A DNA stretch of 35,624 nucleotides from NCBI GenBank assembly GCA_902500715.1, contig CABVRO010000020.1:2515-38138 (forward strand), in the 5' to 3' direction. Source of the DNA: an uncultured Nitrospira sp. GTDB taxonomy: Bacteria; Nitrospirota; Nitrospiria; Nitrospirales; Nitrospiraceae. Positions 1-9,080 of the stretch are shown piece by piece (the first letter of the stretch is position 1; each line of letters begins with the position of its first letter). Below the pieces are notes generated by a model that worked only from the letters and a program-made list of their open reading frames with translations, was not told the DNA's origin and did not search any database. The position numbers were made by a program, and so were the translations under genes.

Positions 1-1774
1 CATCGATGATGTAGGCAATGCCATGCCGCCGGAGGGCTTCCAGATAGTGCTCGGCTTGGGTCAATTTTCGAAAGAGGAGCGCGATATGCCCGGAGCGAAG
101 CCCGCTTTCCGGTCCCCTCGCTTCGCCCCCTTGCCCGGCCGGCCGCAGCAAACCCGACACCATCAGTGCAATCTGTTCCGCCTCCACGCGCGTGGCCGCT
201 GCCGAATCCAGTTCGCCGTCGTCTTCCGATGCGACCAACCGGAGTTCCACCCCGGGATTAGGGAACTGACTCGATCGATTGGGCTGCACCGTCAACGGAA
301 CGTTCGGCGGCTGAACGGCAGGTTGCGCCACCAGGAGCCGGTTAAATACGCCGTTGACCAGATCCAGCACCTGCGCATGGCTGCGAAAGTTGGTCGCGAG
401 TTCGCAGCGCAACGCTCCGCTGCCTTCCAGCCGAGCGACGACGTGGTCGAACGCTTCGATATCGGCCCGACGAAAGGCATAGATCGATTGCTTGGGGTCA
501 CCGACGATGAACAGTTTTCCAGGCTCAAGCTCCGTCTCACGCCAGGAACCAGCTTGTGTGCCGGGGCGCTCCGCCAGATAGAGCACAATCTCGTACTGCA
601 CCGGGTCGGTATCCTGAAATTCATCGACCAACAGCGCACGATAGTCCCGTTTCAACTGTTCACGTATGGGCGGATGATCGCGAAGCAGAGTCCTGGCCTT
701 GCCGACCAAGCCGTCGAAGGTGAGCCAGCCGGAATCCAGGAACGACTTCCGAACCGACTGCACGAAAGGCGAGAGCAGAGCCAGCAAATTCTGCAGGAGT
801 TCATGATCGACCCTGAGCAACCGTGCGGCGATCCGCTGCAATGACTCCACCGCCGCGTAGTCGTCCTCCTCCCAGCCGGTCGGGGCGGCGCCGAGATCTT
901 TGGCCAACAATTCCTGCGACTCACCTGAGAAAGATCGCACGGCGCCCAACCCTTCGGCGAGCAGGAGGGAGAACAGGTCCATAACTGCGGCCAGCATCCG
1001 TTCGATTTTGCGTCGCTTCGGCCGGTCATATCGTGCGAGTAGATCTTCCGCCTGCGCCTTCCGGATAGAAAACCAGTCACGCAATCCCGGATTCAGGCCG
1101 GTCTCGGCCACCTGCTCCATCAGCCCATTCAGATCGATCAAATCGCTGTGCAGGCTGTAGGCCAACTCGCGCAGTTCGTCCAGACTGAACGTATCCAGGA
1201 GTATCCGCCAGCGACCGTGATTGTTCCCCGCCGCCCCCAGCTCACGATCCAGCCACAACTCCCACTCACTGGTGAAATGTTCTTCAAACCGCAAACCGTC
1301 TTCGTCCGTTTGAAACGTCGGTGTGACTCCGGCTTCAATCGGATACAGGCGCAACAGATGCGCGGCAAAACTGTGTAGCGTTCCAATCTGCGCTTTCTCG
1401 ACGTCACGGAGCGCGGCATCGGCCCGGGCCACGATCTCATCGGTCGTCCAGCCATACCGCATGCGCAGGTCGGCGATCGAAACCGTGCCACTACCGGCCG
1501 CAGGATTGTCGCGGCCTTCCACATTCACCAACGAGCGAAGCCGCTCTCGTAAACGGAGTTTCATCTCAGTGGCGGCTTTGTTGGTGAAGGTCAGGGCCAC
1601 GATGCGCGACAGATCCAACGGATCGGTCCGGCGCATGAGCAGGTACAACAACCGGTTCACCAGCAGTGTGGTTTTCCCGGTTCCTGCCCCGGCGATCACG
1701 ACGACATTCCTGTCGAACGTGGTGGCGGCTGCTTCTCTGGCCGCCTGATCCGGAATCTGCGCCGGTTCAGTCAC
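1..1774 (-). CDS. addA: AddA/RecB-like UvrD-family helicase, C-terminal part beyond the window
   Basis: Superfamily 1 helicase subunit of an AddAB-type helicase-nuclease that processes double-strand DNA ends for recombination. Reading from a GTG at 1774, the 591 visible residues carry Walker A AGAGTGKT (about residues 28-35), motif Ia LTFTNKAA, Walker B with DEFQDTDP (D384-E385) and motif III VGDPKQSIYAFRRAD (from about V424), all diagnostic of UvrD/RecB helicases. The remaining helicase motifs and any C-terminal nuclease domain lie beyond the left edge. The GTG overlaps the addB stop by 8 bp (GTGACTGA), so the two are translationally coupled, and this supports the non-ATG start. It could be called RecB-like, but an AddB-type partner directly upstream favours AddA. 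Confidence 0.9.
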   Translation of the reverse strand, partial: MTEPAQIPDQAAREAAATTFDRNVVVIAGAGTGKTTLLVNRLLYLLMRRTDPLDLSRIVALTFTNKAATEMKLRLRERLRSLVNVEGRDNPAAGSGTVSIADLRMRYGWTTDEIVARADAALRDVEKAQIGTLHSFAAHLLRLYPIEAGVTPTFQTDEDGLRFEEHFTSEWELWLDRELGAAGNNHGRWRILLDTFSLDELRELAYSLHSDLIDLNGLMEQVAETGLNPGLRDWFSIRKAQAEDLLARYDRPKRRKIERMLAAVMDLFSLLLAEGLGAVRSFSGESQELLAKDLGAAPTGWEEDDYAAVESLQRIAARLLRVDHELLQNLLALLSPFVQSVRKSFLDSGWLTFDGLVGKARTLLRDHPPIREQLKRDYRALLVDEFQDTDPVQYEIVLYLAERPGTQAGSWRETELEPGKLFIVGDPKQSIYAFRRADIEAFDHVVARLEGSGALRCELATNFRSHAQVLDLVNGVFNRLLVAQPAVQPPNVPLTVQPNRSSQFPNPGVELRLVASEDDGELDSAAATRVEAEQIALMVSGLLRPAGQGGEARGPESGLRSGHIALLFRKLTQAEHYLEALRRHGIAYIID

Positions 1775-4700
1775 GCGCCACCTTCTGCGATCGCACGTCC
1801 CGTAACGTCCTGGCCTGCGAGGACCGATAGGCCCGCCACCAGCTCGGTTGATGGGCGCGGCGGCAGGCGGTTGAGAATTCACAATGGGTGCAGTGGGCGT
1901 CCGGGACGATGAAATATTGTGCGGCGCGTATGCCATCGAGCAGCACCTGCATCGTCCTGCTCAACATCGGACCGGAGGGTCCCTGCCAGGCCGAAGCGGC
2001 AAAGGACACACGCTCAACCGCAGGATCGGCATGCGGGAGCAAATAGAGAAACTCGACCTGCTCCGGTAGAGCTTTCTCCCGGTCACCGGACGACCCGGCA
2101 GGGGTCATTAAGGCATAGAGCGCAGGCTGCAGCCGTTGAGCACGCAGGGCCGCTTGTAGGAGATTGCGATCCTTGGCCTCCACGCGGTCGTTCGCTCGAT
2201 ACTTATAATCGATGACCCTCACCGCGCCAGACCCCGGATGCCGATCCACCCGATCCCATCGCCCACGGAGAGGAATTTCCTGCCCGCCTGAACCATCCGG
2301 CAACATCCCGTTGGCATCCAATTCGAATTCAGCGGGAAGGAACCCCGAGGCCAACGCCGCTTCACGATCGAGCATAATCGTCGCTTCGATCAACCGCCGG
2401 ACCGATTTCTGTGCCAACTCCCAGGTCAGGGCGTACCCGGTTCCATGTGTCAGGGCATAGGCTTCAAAGGCCTGCGCGACAGCCCGATTCACCTCCGCAG
2501 TGGCGACGGAGGCAGACAACGCCGTCGCCGGCCAACCCTGTTGGATCATCGCCAGATAACAGCGTCGCAACGCGTCATGGCAGAGTCGGCCCATCGCCGG
2601 AGACGCGAGTTCCATGGAAGGAATATGACGCACCGATTCAAGTTTGAGCACCTGTCCGGAAAAATATTGAAAGGGACAACGAGCATACGTTTCCAGCGCC
2701 GTCGGCGACAATCCGCGTTCAGTGACCGCATTCCAATGGGCGCCTGAAAGTTCGAGCATCCCGTCGTACGCACTCAGCGCCGGATGACCGCTTTCGATGA
2801 CCCCTTGCGCGCCTAGCCCATGGGAAAACAACAACCCGTCACGTCCGACCGCCTCCAGCAGAGCTGTCACGTCGCGCCCCTGCAGCACCGTACTTACGGT
2901 CAGTTCCTCTCTCGTCTGCAGGTGGGGCGTGAAGAACGGAAGATCGACACGATCCTGCCACCGACGTGGAAGGGCGAACAGAGACTCAGGGTCCGACGGG
3001 TGCGGCACCACCCCGACCGCATCCAGATAACCGGACGGCGCCAACGGGCGACCGGCGGCATCCGCCCGTTGATAGGAGAGATACAGGCGTTCCCCGGCCG
3101 ACGCTCGCAACAGCTCGAACAGCAGCGCCTCCTCCCCATATCCCTGCAGCTTCTGGTCGATCTTGTAGCCCAGGGTTTCGCTCAGCACCAGGCGGTGCCG
3201 ATCACGGAGAAATCCATCCTCATGGATATACCGGGGAAACAGTTTTTCGTTCATTCCGACAAGAAAGAGGGCACGGAATCCCACGCCGCGGGCCGCCATC
3301 GCATCCAACACCTGCACGCCGTGGTGGGAGGACGGCGCCAGGGCACGGGACGTTCGCGCCAATATCTCCGCAAACGTTTCTGTCCATTCGTCCCAGGTGA
3401 GGTTGACGTCGAGGCGATCGAGCGCCCGCAGCTGGGCGAAGACCCGGGAGAGCGCCTCATTCACATCCGTGGCATCGTCCCACTGCGCCGTCGCGTCAAT
3501 GGACGTGGAGACTCCGAGGGAAATGGCCAGATGGGTCTCAGCGAGAGAGCAGAAGGCATCGGTCAGGGTGCCATACCCGCCCTGCTCGGGAAGGCGCTTC
3601 ACATCCTCGATCAGCGGCGAGAGACAGCCCCACAGCAGAGCCAATTGCACGCCATCGATCGACAGCGAAGCGAGCTCTTCCGTCACGGTCTCGTCGCCAT
3701 CGGACGACCAGGATTCCAGACGACCTAATTGCGCGAGCCGTCGCCACTCCTCCTCGCCGCGAGTAATCCCAAGCGCCAGCACCGCCACTCGCCAGAGGTC
3801 CGGACGCGGTTCAACTCCGCCGCGGTTGGCCGACAAGCGGCGATTCCACGGGGAGGTAATCACGTCCAACATGGCCGATCGATACAGACCGCTCCCCTTG
3901 AGCCGGGCCAGGTGAAGCAGCGTCTTCACGGAGGGCTCCTGTAACAGCGGCACCGTCGCGGTGGAGAGAAACGGAATCCGATGCTGGTCGAAGATTCGTT
4001 TCAGGGAGGCCTGGTACGGCACGAGGGTGCGACCCACCACGCCGATCTCATCGAAGGCGAAGCCGTTGGTTTCCACCAGCGACAGGATCTGCTTGCAGAC
4101 CAGCGTCAGTTCATCGTCGGTTCCGGCGGCATTTCGTACCTCAACCGATACATTTACTTCATGAGGGTCATGTGCAGCATCACCGGAGGCAGACCCGGCT
4201 CGCTCGTCGGCCCCCCCGGCGATCGGGTAGAGGTGCCGCTCCAGAAACTGTCGTGCAAAACCGTAAGCCGGTCGTTCGCTGAGCGGGAAATACACCGTGA
4301 CCGGCAGTGAAACGCTGAGCGATTCCAGGAGAGTCAGCTGGGTTTGCGTCAGGTCGTACGACCCGTAGTACCAGAGACCGCTGAGACCGCGGAGAAAGGG
4401 AGAGCTGGGTACACAATCGGTGACGAGCGCGGCCAGGTCATCCGGAGATCCCACACCCAGCGCGGCACTGCCGTCGCGCAGCGCGGCATACAAGGTAAAC
4501 AATCCCTTCAGCTTCTCACCGTCTTCGGGCGGAAACTGACCCTCCTCCACCGCGCGTAACGCCAGGGCGGAATCCACCGTGGCATCCTTGAGGTCTCGCA
4601 AGCTGGCCCACAAAGCCGGCCAGGCTCCGGACGGCAGCTGTGGCAAACGAAGCGCCCCGGTCTGGGGCACGTTGCGCTGCCCGAGGTGCTGAAGCAGGCG

Positions 4701-4997
4701 CTCGAAAAACGTGTCGGTGACGAGTTCAATCTGCCGCACCGCACCAGCCGCTCCTGCAATAGTGAGGCGCTCGCGCAGCAACTGTAACGCCAGCTGGTGA
4801 AACGAGAGAATGTGGACGTTCAGCAGAGCCAGCCCCCGCTTGACGACCAGCAGCCGCTTGAGCGAGCGCCGCAACTGATCCGAGGGCACCACCAGCGCGA
4901 GTGCCACTTGGGGGTTGCCGGACTTGAGCACACGCAGATCGTGAACGAGTTGCGATTCGAGCGTGGGATGAAACGGGCCGGTGACGAGGCGGAGCAT
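1767..4997 (-). CDS. addB: AddB-like PD-(D/E)XK exonuclease subunit with Fe-S cysteines
   Basis: Second subunit (1076 aa) of the AddAB helicase-nuclease. The C-terminal nuclease core is visible as GRWDRVD (D915, D918) followed by VIDYKYR (D930, K932), matching the PD-(D/E)XK pattern. It is bracketed by one upstream cysteine in YARCPFQYF (C774) and three downstream in CTHCEFSTAC (C1036, C1039, C1045). That one-plus-three arrangement is the 4Fe-4S staple known in AddB nucleases. The motif LVGMNEKLFPR at the end of the helicase-like core is also typical. The N-terminus starts MLRLVTGP and lacks a GxxGxGKT Walker A, so this subunit probably has no ATPase activity of its own. It follows the zinc-ribbon gene after 106 bp and overlaps addA by 8 bp. 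Confidence 0.9.
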   Translation of the reverse strand: MLRLVTGPFHPTLESQLVHDLRVLKSGNPQVALALVVPSDQLRRSLKRLLVVKRGLALLNVHILSFHQLALQLLRERLTIAGAAGAVRQIELVTDTFFERLLQHLGQRNVPQTGALRLPQLPSGAWPALWASLRDLKDATVDSALALRAVEEGQFPPEDGEKLKGLFTLYAALRDGSAALGVGSPDDLAALVTDCVPSSPFLRGLSGLWYYGSYDLTQTQLTLLESLSVSLPVTVYFPLSERPAYGFARQFLERHLYPIAGGADERAGSASGDAAHDPHEVNVSVEVRNAAGTDDELTLVCKQILSLVETNGFAFDEIGVVGRTLVPYQASLKRIFDQHRIPFLSTATVPLLQEPSVKTLLHLARLKGSGLYRSAMLDVITSPWNRRLSANRGGVEPRPDLWRVAVLALGITRGEEEWRRLAQLGRLESWSSDGDETVTEELASLSIDGVQLALLWGCLSPLIEDVKRLPEQGGYGTLTDAFCSLAETHLAISLGVSTSIDATAQWDDATDVNEALSRVFAQLRALDRLDVNLTWDEWTETFAEILARTSRALAPSSHHGVQVLDAMAARGVGFRALFLVGMNEKLFPRYIHEDGFLRDRHRLVLSETLGYKIDQKLQGYGEEALLFELLRASAGERLYLSYQRADAAGRPLAPSGYLDAVGVVPHPSDPESLFALPRRWQDRVDLPFFTPHLQTREELTVSTVLQGRDVTALLEAVGRDGLLFSHGLGAQGVIESGHPALSAYDGMLELSGAHWNAVTERGLSPTALETYARCPFQYFSGQVLKLESVRHIPSMELASPAMGRLCHDALRRCYLAMIQQGWPATALSASVATAEVNRAVAQAFEAYALTHGTGYALTWELAQKSVRRLIEATIMLDREAALASGFLPAEFELDANGMLPDGSGGQEIPLRGRWDRVDRHPGSGAVRVIDYKYRANDRVEAKDRNLLQAALRAQRLQPALYALMTPAGSSGDREKALPEQVEFLYLLPHADPAVERVSFAASAWQGPSGPMLSRTMQVLLDGIRAAQYFIVPDAHCTHCEFSTACRRAHQPSWWRAYRSSQARTLRDVRSQKVARD

Positions 4998-5103
4998 GGA
5001 GACCGTGGACCGTTAATCGTAAAGCGCGGAGCGGAAGGCCGCAGAAAATATCCCGGCGACGCTCCGCACTTCACGTGTAAGAGGAGAAGAACGCCGTTGG
5101 TTG

Positions 5104-5268
5104 CTAGCCGGTTTCCGGACCGAGCAGCTCACCGTTGCAATCGACGCAGGCCCAATCGCCGTCGATGAACTTCATCGGGTCTCCGCACGTCCCGCATTCA
5201 GGCGGCGGTCCCTTATCGATCACCGGAAGAATGGGCAATTCAAAATCGTCATCATCGGGAACGGTCAT
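5104..5268 (-). CDS. 54-aa zinc-ribbon protein
   Basis: Short gene of 54 codons starting MTVPDDDDFELP. It has an acidic N-terminus and then two cysteine pairs, CGTC (C25, C28) and CVDC (C41, C44), spaced like a rubredoxin-type zinc ribbon. GGAGAG lies just upstream of the ATG. It sits 12 bp after the glutaredoxin-like gene and 106 bp before addB on the same strand, so it is probably co-transcribed with them. Specific function is not known; zinc binding is inferred from the two CxxC pairs. Confidence 0.75.
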   Translation of the reverse strand: MTVPDDDDFELPILPVIDKGPPPECGTCGDPMKFIDGDWACVDCNGELLGPETG

Positions 5269-5280
5269 ATCTCTCCAGTC

Positions 5281-5547
5281 TCACGCGCCCTGCGGCTTCA
5301 TCTTCAGCTGCAACGCCTTCTCGGCGCTTTGACGAGGCGGCACGCCCACGAAGGTCAAACGGCCGTCGATAATGGTCGCGGGCACGGCCCTGACCGAATG
5401 TCGATTCGCCAATTCCTGACCATCGGGGGTTGTGATATCGACCTCGCGATAGCTAAAGCTATACTTTACCCTGAGTTCCTTCCACAGGCGTTTCGCTGAT
5501 GGACAGGCTCCGCAGGTCGGTGAGTGCAATAAGGTAATATTCGGCAT
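5281..5547 (-). CDS. Glutaredoxin/thioredoxin-fold protein
   Basis: Small thioredoxin-fold protein of 88 aa. The active-site-like sequence SPTCGACPSAK gives a C12-x2-C15 redox pair after the first strand, and RAVPATIIDGR supplies the cis-proline (VPAT) characteristic of the fold. The likely role is thiol-disulfide exchange in the cytoplasm; there is no signal peptide. I chose the ATG at 5547. An in-frame TTG two codons upstream (5553) is also possible, because AAGGAGAGG lies 5 nt before the TTG and 11 nt before the ATG. First gene of a probable operon leading into the zinc ribbon and addBA. Confidence 0.8.
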   Translation of the reverse strand: MPNITLLHSPTCGACPSAKRLWKELRVKYSFSYREVDITTPDGQELANRHSVRAVPATIIDGRLTFVGVPPRQSAEKALQLKMKPQGA

Positions 5548-5587
5548 GGACAACCCCTCTCCTTAACGTAAGCGGATCTTAACACCC

Positions 5588-5603
5588 GCGCGGAGGACCG
5601 CGC
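5588..5603. repeat. Perfect 6-bp inverted repeat between divergent genes
   Basis: GCGCGG-agga-CCGCGC lies between the divergent glutaredoxin-like gene and pgm, just upstream of the pgm promoter. It has no T-run on either strand. It may be an operator or simply a GC-rich hairpin. Confidence 0.35.
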
Positions 5604-5617
5604 AAGCAAACGCATGC

Positions 5618-5646
5618 CTGACATTGCTCATCGAGCCGTATATACT
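5618..5646 (+). promoter_or_regulatory. Sigma-70-type promoter of pgm
   Basis: CTGACA (5618-5623), a 17-nt spacer, then TATACT (5641-5646): a near-consensus housekeeping promoter. Transcription should begin near 5653, giving a leader of about 50 nt. It lies inside the longer possible reading frame that opens at 5614, so it argues for the pgm start at 5704. Confidence 0.7.
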
Positions 5647-5703
5647 GAGCGAGGCATCATTCAGAACCGCCTCATCCACCCATCATCGTTTGCTGAGGAA
5701 TCT

Positions 5704-7356
5704 ATGGCTCTCCACCCTCGCGCCGGACAACCGGCACAACCGGAACAACTGGTCAATCTCGAGACACTTGAACAGGCCTACTATAGCGACGTACCGGACG
5801 CGTCGGATCCCCAACAGCGGGTGAGTTTCGGCACGAGCGGACATCGTGGGTCTTCCCTGCGTCGCACCTTCAATGAAGCGCACATTCTGGCGATTACCCA
5901 GGCTATTTGCGAATACCGAACTCAGGCCGGAACGAGCGGCCCCCTGTTCATCGGCAAGGATACACACGCCCTCTCCGCACCGGCTCAACGGAGTGCGCTG
6001 GAAGTCTTGGCCGCAAACGGCATTCAGATCCACATGGATCGCGACGACGGGTATACCCCCACGCCGGTCATCTCGCACGCAATTCTGACCACGAATCAGG
6101 GCCGCGTGTCCGGTCTTGCCGATGGCATCGTCATCACTCCTTCGCACAACCCTCCGGAGGACGGCGGCTTCAAGTACAACCCGCCTCACGGCGGTCCGGC
6201 CGACACGGAGGTCACGAAGGCGATTGAGACGCGCGCCAATGCATTACTGGCGGCCAAACTACACGGCGTCAAACGTGTCCCTTATGACCAGGCGTTGAAG
6301 GCCGCGTCCACCACGCGACACGATTTCGTCGGCCGCTATCTTGCCGATCTGGCCAACGTCGTGGATCTCGAACGTATCAAAACGGCGAAGTTGCGTCTGG
6401 GCGTCGATCCGTTGGGCGGCGCCGCCGTGGCCTACTGGCGTCCACTGGCAGAACGGTATGGATTGGACCTGCACATCGTCAACGAGTCCGTCGATCCGAC
6501 CTTTCGTTTCATGACGCTGGATTGGGACGGCAAGATCCGCATGGACTGCTCTTCCCCCCACGCCATGGCCTCGCTCATCAAACTCAAAGACCGCTTCGAT
6601 CTTGCCTTCGGCAACGACACCGATACCGATCGCCATGGCATTGTGACACCCGGGGGCGGTCTGATGAACCCCAATCACTACCTCGCTGCCGCGATCTCGT
6701 ATCTGTTTACCCATCGCCCAGGATGGAACGCCGGCGCAGGAATCGGCAAGACCGTCGTCAGCAGCAGCATGATCGACCGGGTAGCGAATGACTTACAACG
6801 TCGTATGGTCGAGGTGCCGGTCGGCTTCAAGTGGTTCGTCGCAGGTCTTCGAGACGGTTCGTTAGGATTCGGCGGTGAAGAAAGTGCGGGGGCGGCATTT
6901 CTCCGTCGTGACGGCACCACATGGGTCACCGATAAGGACGGTATCATCATGGATCTGCTCGCGGCGGAAATGCTGGCGGTCACCGGAAAAGATCCGGCGC
7001 AACTCTATGCGGACTTGACGGCCCGCCTCGGCGAGCCGGTCTACGAACGGATCGATGCCCCGGCCACCAGAGCGCAAAAGGCCGCGCTCCAGAAATTCTC
7101 CCCGCAGCAGGTGCAGAGTCGGGAACTCGCGGGAGAACCGATTACCGCCATGTTGACGGCAGCGCCCGGCAACATGGCTTCGATCGGAGGGTTGAAAGTG
7201 ACGACGGCCAACGGCTGGTTCGCCGCGCGCCCCAGCGGAACGGAAGACGTCTATAAGCTCTATGCGGAAAGCTTCAAGGGCCAGGCCCATCTCAGGCGGA
7301 TTCAGGAAGATGCGCAAGCGTTGATCAAGCAGGCCTTCTCCAGCGCCGGAGCCTGA
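5704..7356 (+). CDS. pgm: Phosphoglucomutase (alpha-D-glucose phosphate-specific)
   Basis: Interconverts glucose-1-phosphate and glucose-6-phosphate, linking glycolysis to glycogen and cell-envelope sugar synthesis. The 550-aa product matches the E. coli Pgm type along its length: start [21 protein letters not shown], phosphoserine loop [11 protein letters not shown] (S147), metal-binding loop [10 protein letters not shown] (D305, D307, D309), sugar-binding [10 protein letters not shown], and phosphate-binding [12 protein letters not shown] near the C-terminus. An in-frame ATG at 5614 would add 30 residues. I prefer 5704 because GAGGA lies just upstream, the homologous N-terminus begins there, and a promoter sits between the two starts. 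It appears to be a single-gene unit. Confidence 0.95.
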   Translation: MALHPRAGQPAQPEQLVNLETLEQAYYSDVPDASDPQQRVSFGTSGHRGSSLRRTFNEAHILAITQAICEYRTQAGTSGPLFIGKDTHALSAPAQRSALEVLAANGIQIHMDRDDGYTPTPVISHAILTTNQGRVSGLADGIVITPSHNPPEDGGFKYNPPHGGPADTEVTKAIETRANALLAAKLHGVKRVPYDQALKAASTTRHDFVGRYLADLANVVDLERIKTAKLRLGVDPLGGAAVAYWRPLAERYGLDLHIVNESVDPTFRFMTLDWDGKIRMDCSSPHAMASLIKLKDRFDLAFGNDTDTDRHGIVTPGGGLMNPNHYLAAAISYLFTHRPGWNAGAGIGKTVVSSSMIDRVANDLQRRMVEVPVGFKWFVAGLRDGSLGFGGEESAGAAFLRRDGTTWVTDKDGIIMDLLAAEMLAVTGKDPAQLYADLTARLGEPVYERIDAPATRAQKAALQKFSPQQVQSRELAGEPITAMLTAAPGNMASIGGLKVTTANGWFAARPSGTEDVYKLYAESFKGQAHLRRIQEDAQALIKQAFSSAGA

Positions 7357-7377
7357 CCGGATGCCGAGCCGATGGCT

Positions 7378-7394
7378 GAGGCGGTTGTCGCCTC
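7378..7394 (+). terminator. Hairpin downstream of pgm, no U-tract
   Basis: GAGGCG-gttgt-CGCCTC forms a perfect 6-bp stem 22 nt after the pgm stop. No T-run follows, so it is a weak terminator candidate. The rest of 7357-7534 shows no gene. Confidence 0.3.
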
Positions 7395-7534
7395 CGGTGT
7401 GAGATCCGTGGAGCGTATCTCGCGAATCATGGAATCCGGCCGACGAATCAACCAATCGACCTTTTGAGTAACCCAGCGCGAGCAACGCACTACGGCATCC
7501 CATGCCTCCGAAGACCGGCTATACTTATGTCAGT

Positions 7535-8233
7535 ATGTCCAGATTCTCTCACAGGCTGTGCACCTTACTTGTCGGGGCCGCCCTGAGCGCCTGCGCCGCA
7601 CCGGCAGCCCAGGGTCTCCGCCAAGCGGTCACCCCGCTTCCCGACTGCTGCCGTACGACCCAAGCCGACTTTCGCAAACAGGCGATCGTACAAACCGCCG
7701 TCAACCTGGTCGGCGCGAAAACGATCGAAAGCCAGGGCCGCCGCATCTCCTATGATTGCGCCGGAGTGACCCGAGCCATCTACCTTGCCCATGGCATCGA
7801 TCTGTTTGAAGGAGGTGCTGCCGACGGCAAGACCAACGGCGTGGGGTTGATCTACAACCATCTGCGCAAACACGGACAGCTCCACCGCGGTCCGGTCGTG
7901 CAAGCGGGCGATCTGGTGTTCTTCGACAATACCTGGGACTACAACGGAGACGGCCTCGTCAACGATCCCTTGACCCATGTGGGAATCGTGGAGAGGGTGG
8001 AGAGCAACGGCACGATTGTCTTTATCAGCCGCGTGGCCGGAGCGATCGAGCGCTACCGGATGAATGTGGCGCATCCTCACATTCACCGCACCGCCGACGG
8101 CCGCTTGCTCAATGACTACATGCGGCGGAAGCATTGGCGGGATGGCGAACAGACGCCTTACCTGACCGGGGAGTTATTTGCCGCCTTCGGCACGAGGGTG
8201 GTAGAGTCAGCCTCATCACCAGACAGACGGTAA
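7535..8233 (+). CDS. NlpC/P60-family lipoprotein
   Basis: Predicted secreted cell-wall peptidase-like lipoprotein of 232 aa. The N-terminus MSRFSHRLCTLLVGAALSAC has a basic start, a hydrophobic core and lipobox LSAC (C20). The catalytic region includes SYDCAG (C75), AGDLVFFD, and THVGIVE (H148), the usual Cys-His order of NlpC/P60 enzymes that cleave peptidoglycan stem peptides. A DYNGDGLVND segment lies between the two, which resembles a calcium-loop sequence. An upstream in-frame ATG at 7502 would put 11 residues before the signal peptide, so I chose 7535. TATACT at 7520-7525 is only about 10 nt upstream, hinting at a very short leader, but no good -35 is present. The substrate is unknown. 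Confidence 0.8.
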   Translation: MSRFSHRLCTLLVGAALSACAAPAAQGLRQAVTPLPDCCRTTQADFRKQAIVQTAVNLVGAKTIESQGRRISYDCAGVTRAIYLAHGIDLFEGGAADGKTNGVGLIYNHLRKHGQLHRGPVVQAGDLVFFDNTWDYNGDGLVNDPLTHVGIVERVESNGTIVFISRVAGAIERYRMNVAHPHIHRTADGRLLNDYMRRKHWRDGEQTPYLTGELFAAFGTRVVESASSPDRR

Positions 8234-8238
8234 ACACC

Positions 8239-8439
8239 TTGTCCCCTGCTCCGTTGCGTACCACCCGCTGCCCCGAATGCCACCAGCCCACTACGTGGCA
8301 GGACAATCCCTGGCGTCCGTTTTGTTCGGAACGGTGTCAAACGATCGACTTAGGGGCTTGGGCAGGAGAGCAGTACCGAGTCGCAGGACCGAGACTAACG
8401 GTGGGAGGATCGGAATCGTCTTCTCCCGACAACGAGTGA
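8239..8439 (+). CDS. yacG: DNA gyrase inhibitor YacG (zinc-binding)
   Basis: YacG family proteins bind GyrB and inhibit gyrase. The 66-aa product has the family zinc site C11-x2-C14...C29-x3-C33 (CPECHQPTTW, then RPFCSERC), followed by the hallmark IDLGAWAGEQYRV. I placed the start at TTG 8239, 5 nt after the stop of the upstream gene, because this gives the usual YacG length of about 60-66 aa. An upstream TTG at 8134 would overlap the NlpC/P60 gene by 100 bp. It shares the window with a second topology factor, topoisomerase VI. Confidence 0.85.
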   Translation: MSPAPLRTTRCPECHQPTTWQDNPWRPFCSERCQTIDLGAWAGEQYRVAGPRLTVGGSESSSPDNE

Positions 8440-8456
8440 CCGGCCCGGCCACTCGT
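8432..8456. terminator. Bidirectional hairpin between convergent genes
   Basis: ACGAGTGACCGG-C-CCGGCCACTCGT is a 12-bp inverted repeat with a single mismatch and an almost absent loop. It covers the stop codons of yacG (plus) and the Cys-rich gene (minus). The position suits a shared terminator, though neither side has a U-tract. Confidence 0.45.
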
Positions 8457-8821
8457 CACTCGCAGCGACAGTTCGCCTTGTAGTCCATGCACATCGGGCC
8501 GATGCTTCGTTCGCAATCACAACTGCATTTGGGCGTTTTGTCGGCCGGGCAGGTAATCTGGCAGGTCTGTTTGATCCCCATGCCGCAGGACACGATCTCG
8601 CAGGAATTGGATCCTTCCGCGAACAGCAGCGGCAATGACGGCGCCACCGGAGCCTGGGTCTGCTGAAGGATGCTGCCACGATTGTCCGGTGCCTGGGTGA
8701 TCGCTGGAATGTTCTCGACGCCAGCTTGCTCTGCCCTGACCGGCGCAGTCACACTGATCAACAGGACGACCAGCAGAACCACTACACTCCCAGCCATGCG
8801 TCGCGATAGATAATGTGTCAT
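8456..8821 (-). CDS. Secreted cysteine-rich small protein
   Basis: Unrecognised 121-aa protein. Residues 1-30 form a signal peptide (basic MTHYLSRRM, hydrophobic core, cleavage near PVRA). After a Pro/Gln-rich linker the last 50 residues contain ten cysteines, including the dense KCSCDCE and NCRCE ends. This suggests a small disulfide-bonded or metal-binding domain outside the cytoplasm. AAGGTGAAGG lies just before the ATG. It converges on yacG. A metallothionein-like or disulfide-knot fold are both possible, and I cannot choose between them. Confidence 0.65.
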   Translation of the reverse strand: MTHYLSRRMAGSVVVLLVVLLISVTAPVRAEQAGVENIPAITQAPDNRGSILQQTQAPVAPSLPLLFAEGSNSCEIVSCGMGIKQTCQITCPADKTPKCSCDCERSIGPMCMDYKANCRCE

Positions 8822-8892
8822 GCCTTCACCTTCCTTTCAGACGGCAGCAGAATAGGAAGAACAGCCTGGAAAATCAAGTCTCGACTCACTAA

Positions 8893-9080
8893 CCCGCATT
8901 ATTCATGAGCGCTTCTGCTGCAATCGCCGATTCACTGCTGCGACGGGCCTTTGGCCGGCGGGCTCGCCCCTCGGATCCTCAACGTACTGCACGAGTACGC
9001 TTCGGGTCCTCCCGGCTCCGCGCGCCGGTCTCGCCACGTGACTCGGCAATTTCGCGACGAACCGTCATGAATAATGCGGG
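8893..9080. mobile_element. 188-bp MITE-like palindromic element
   Basis: Bounded by perfect 16-bp terminal inverted repeats: CCCGCATTATTCATGA (8893-8908) and its complement (9065-9080). It is flanked by CTAA direct repeats at 8889-8892 and 9081-9084, consistent with a 4-bp target duplication. The interior is an imperfect long palindrome centred on CGTACT-gcacg-AGTACG (8983-8999) and has no convincing coding capacity. The right CTAA supplies the TAG stop codon of the DUF1501 gene. The structure fits a non-autonomous element mobilised in trans; no transposase is present in the window. Confidence 0.75.

Noticed and set aside
5614..5703. N-terminal extension of phosphoglucomutase
   Set aside because: A near-consensus promoter lies inside it, and RBS and homology both support the start at 5704.
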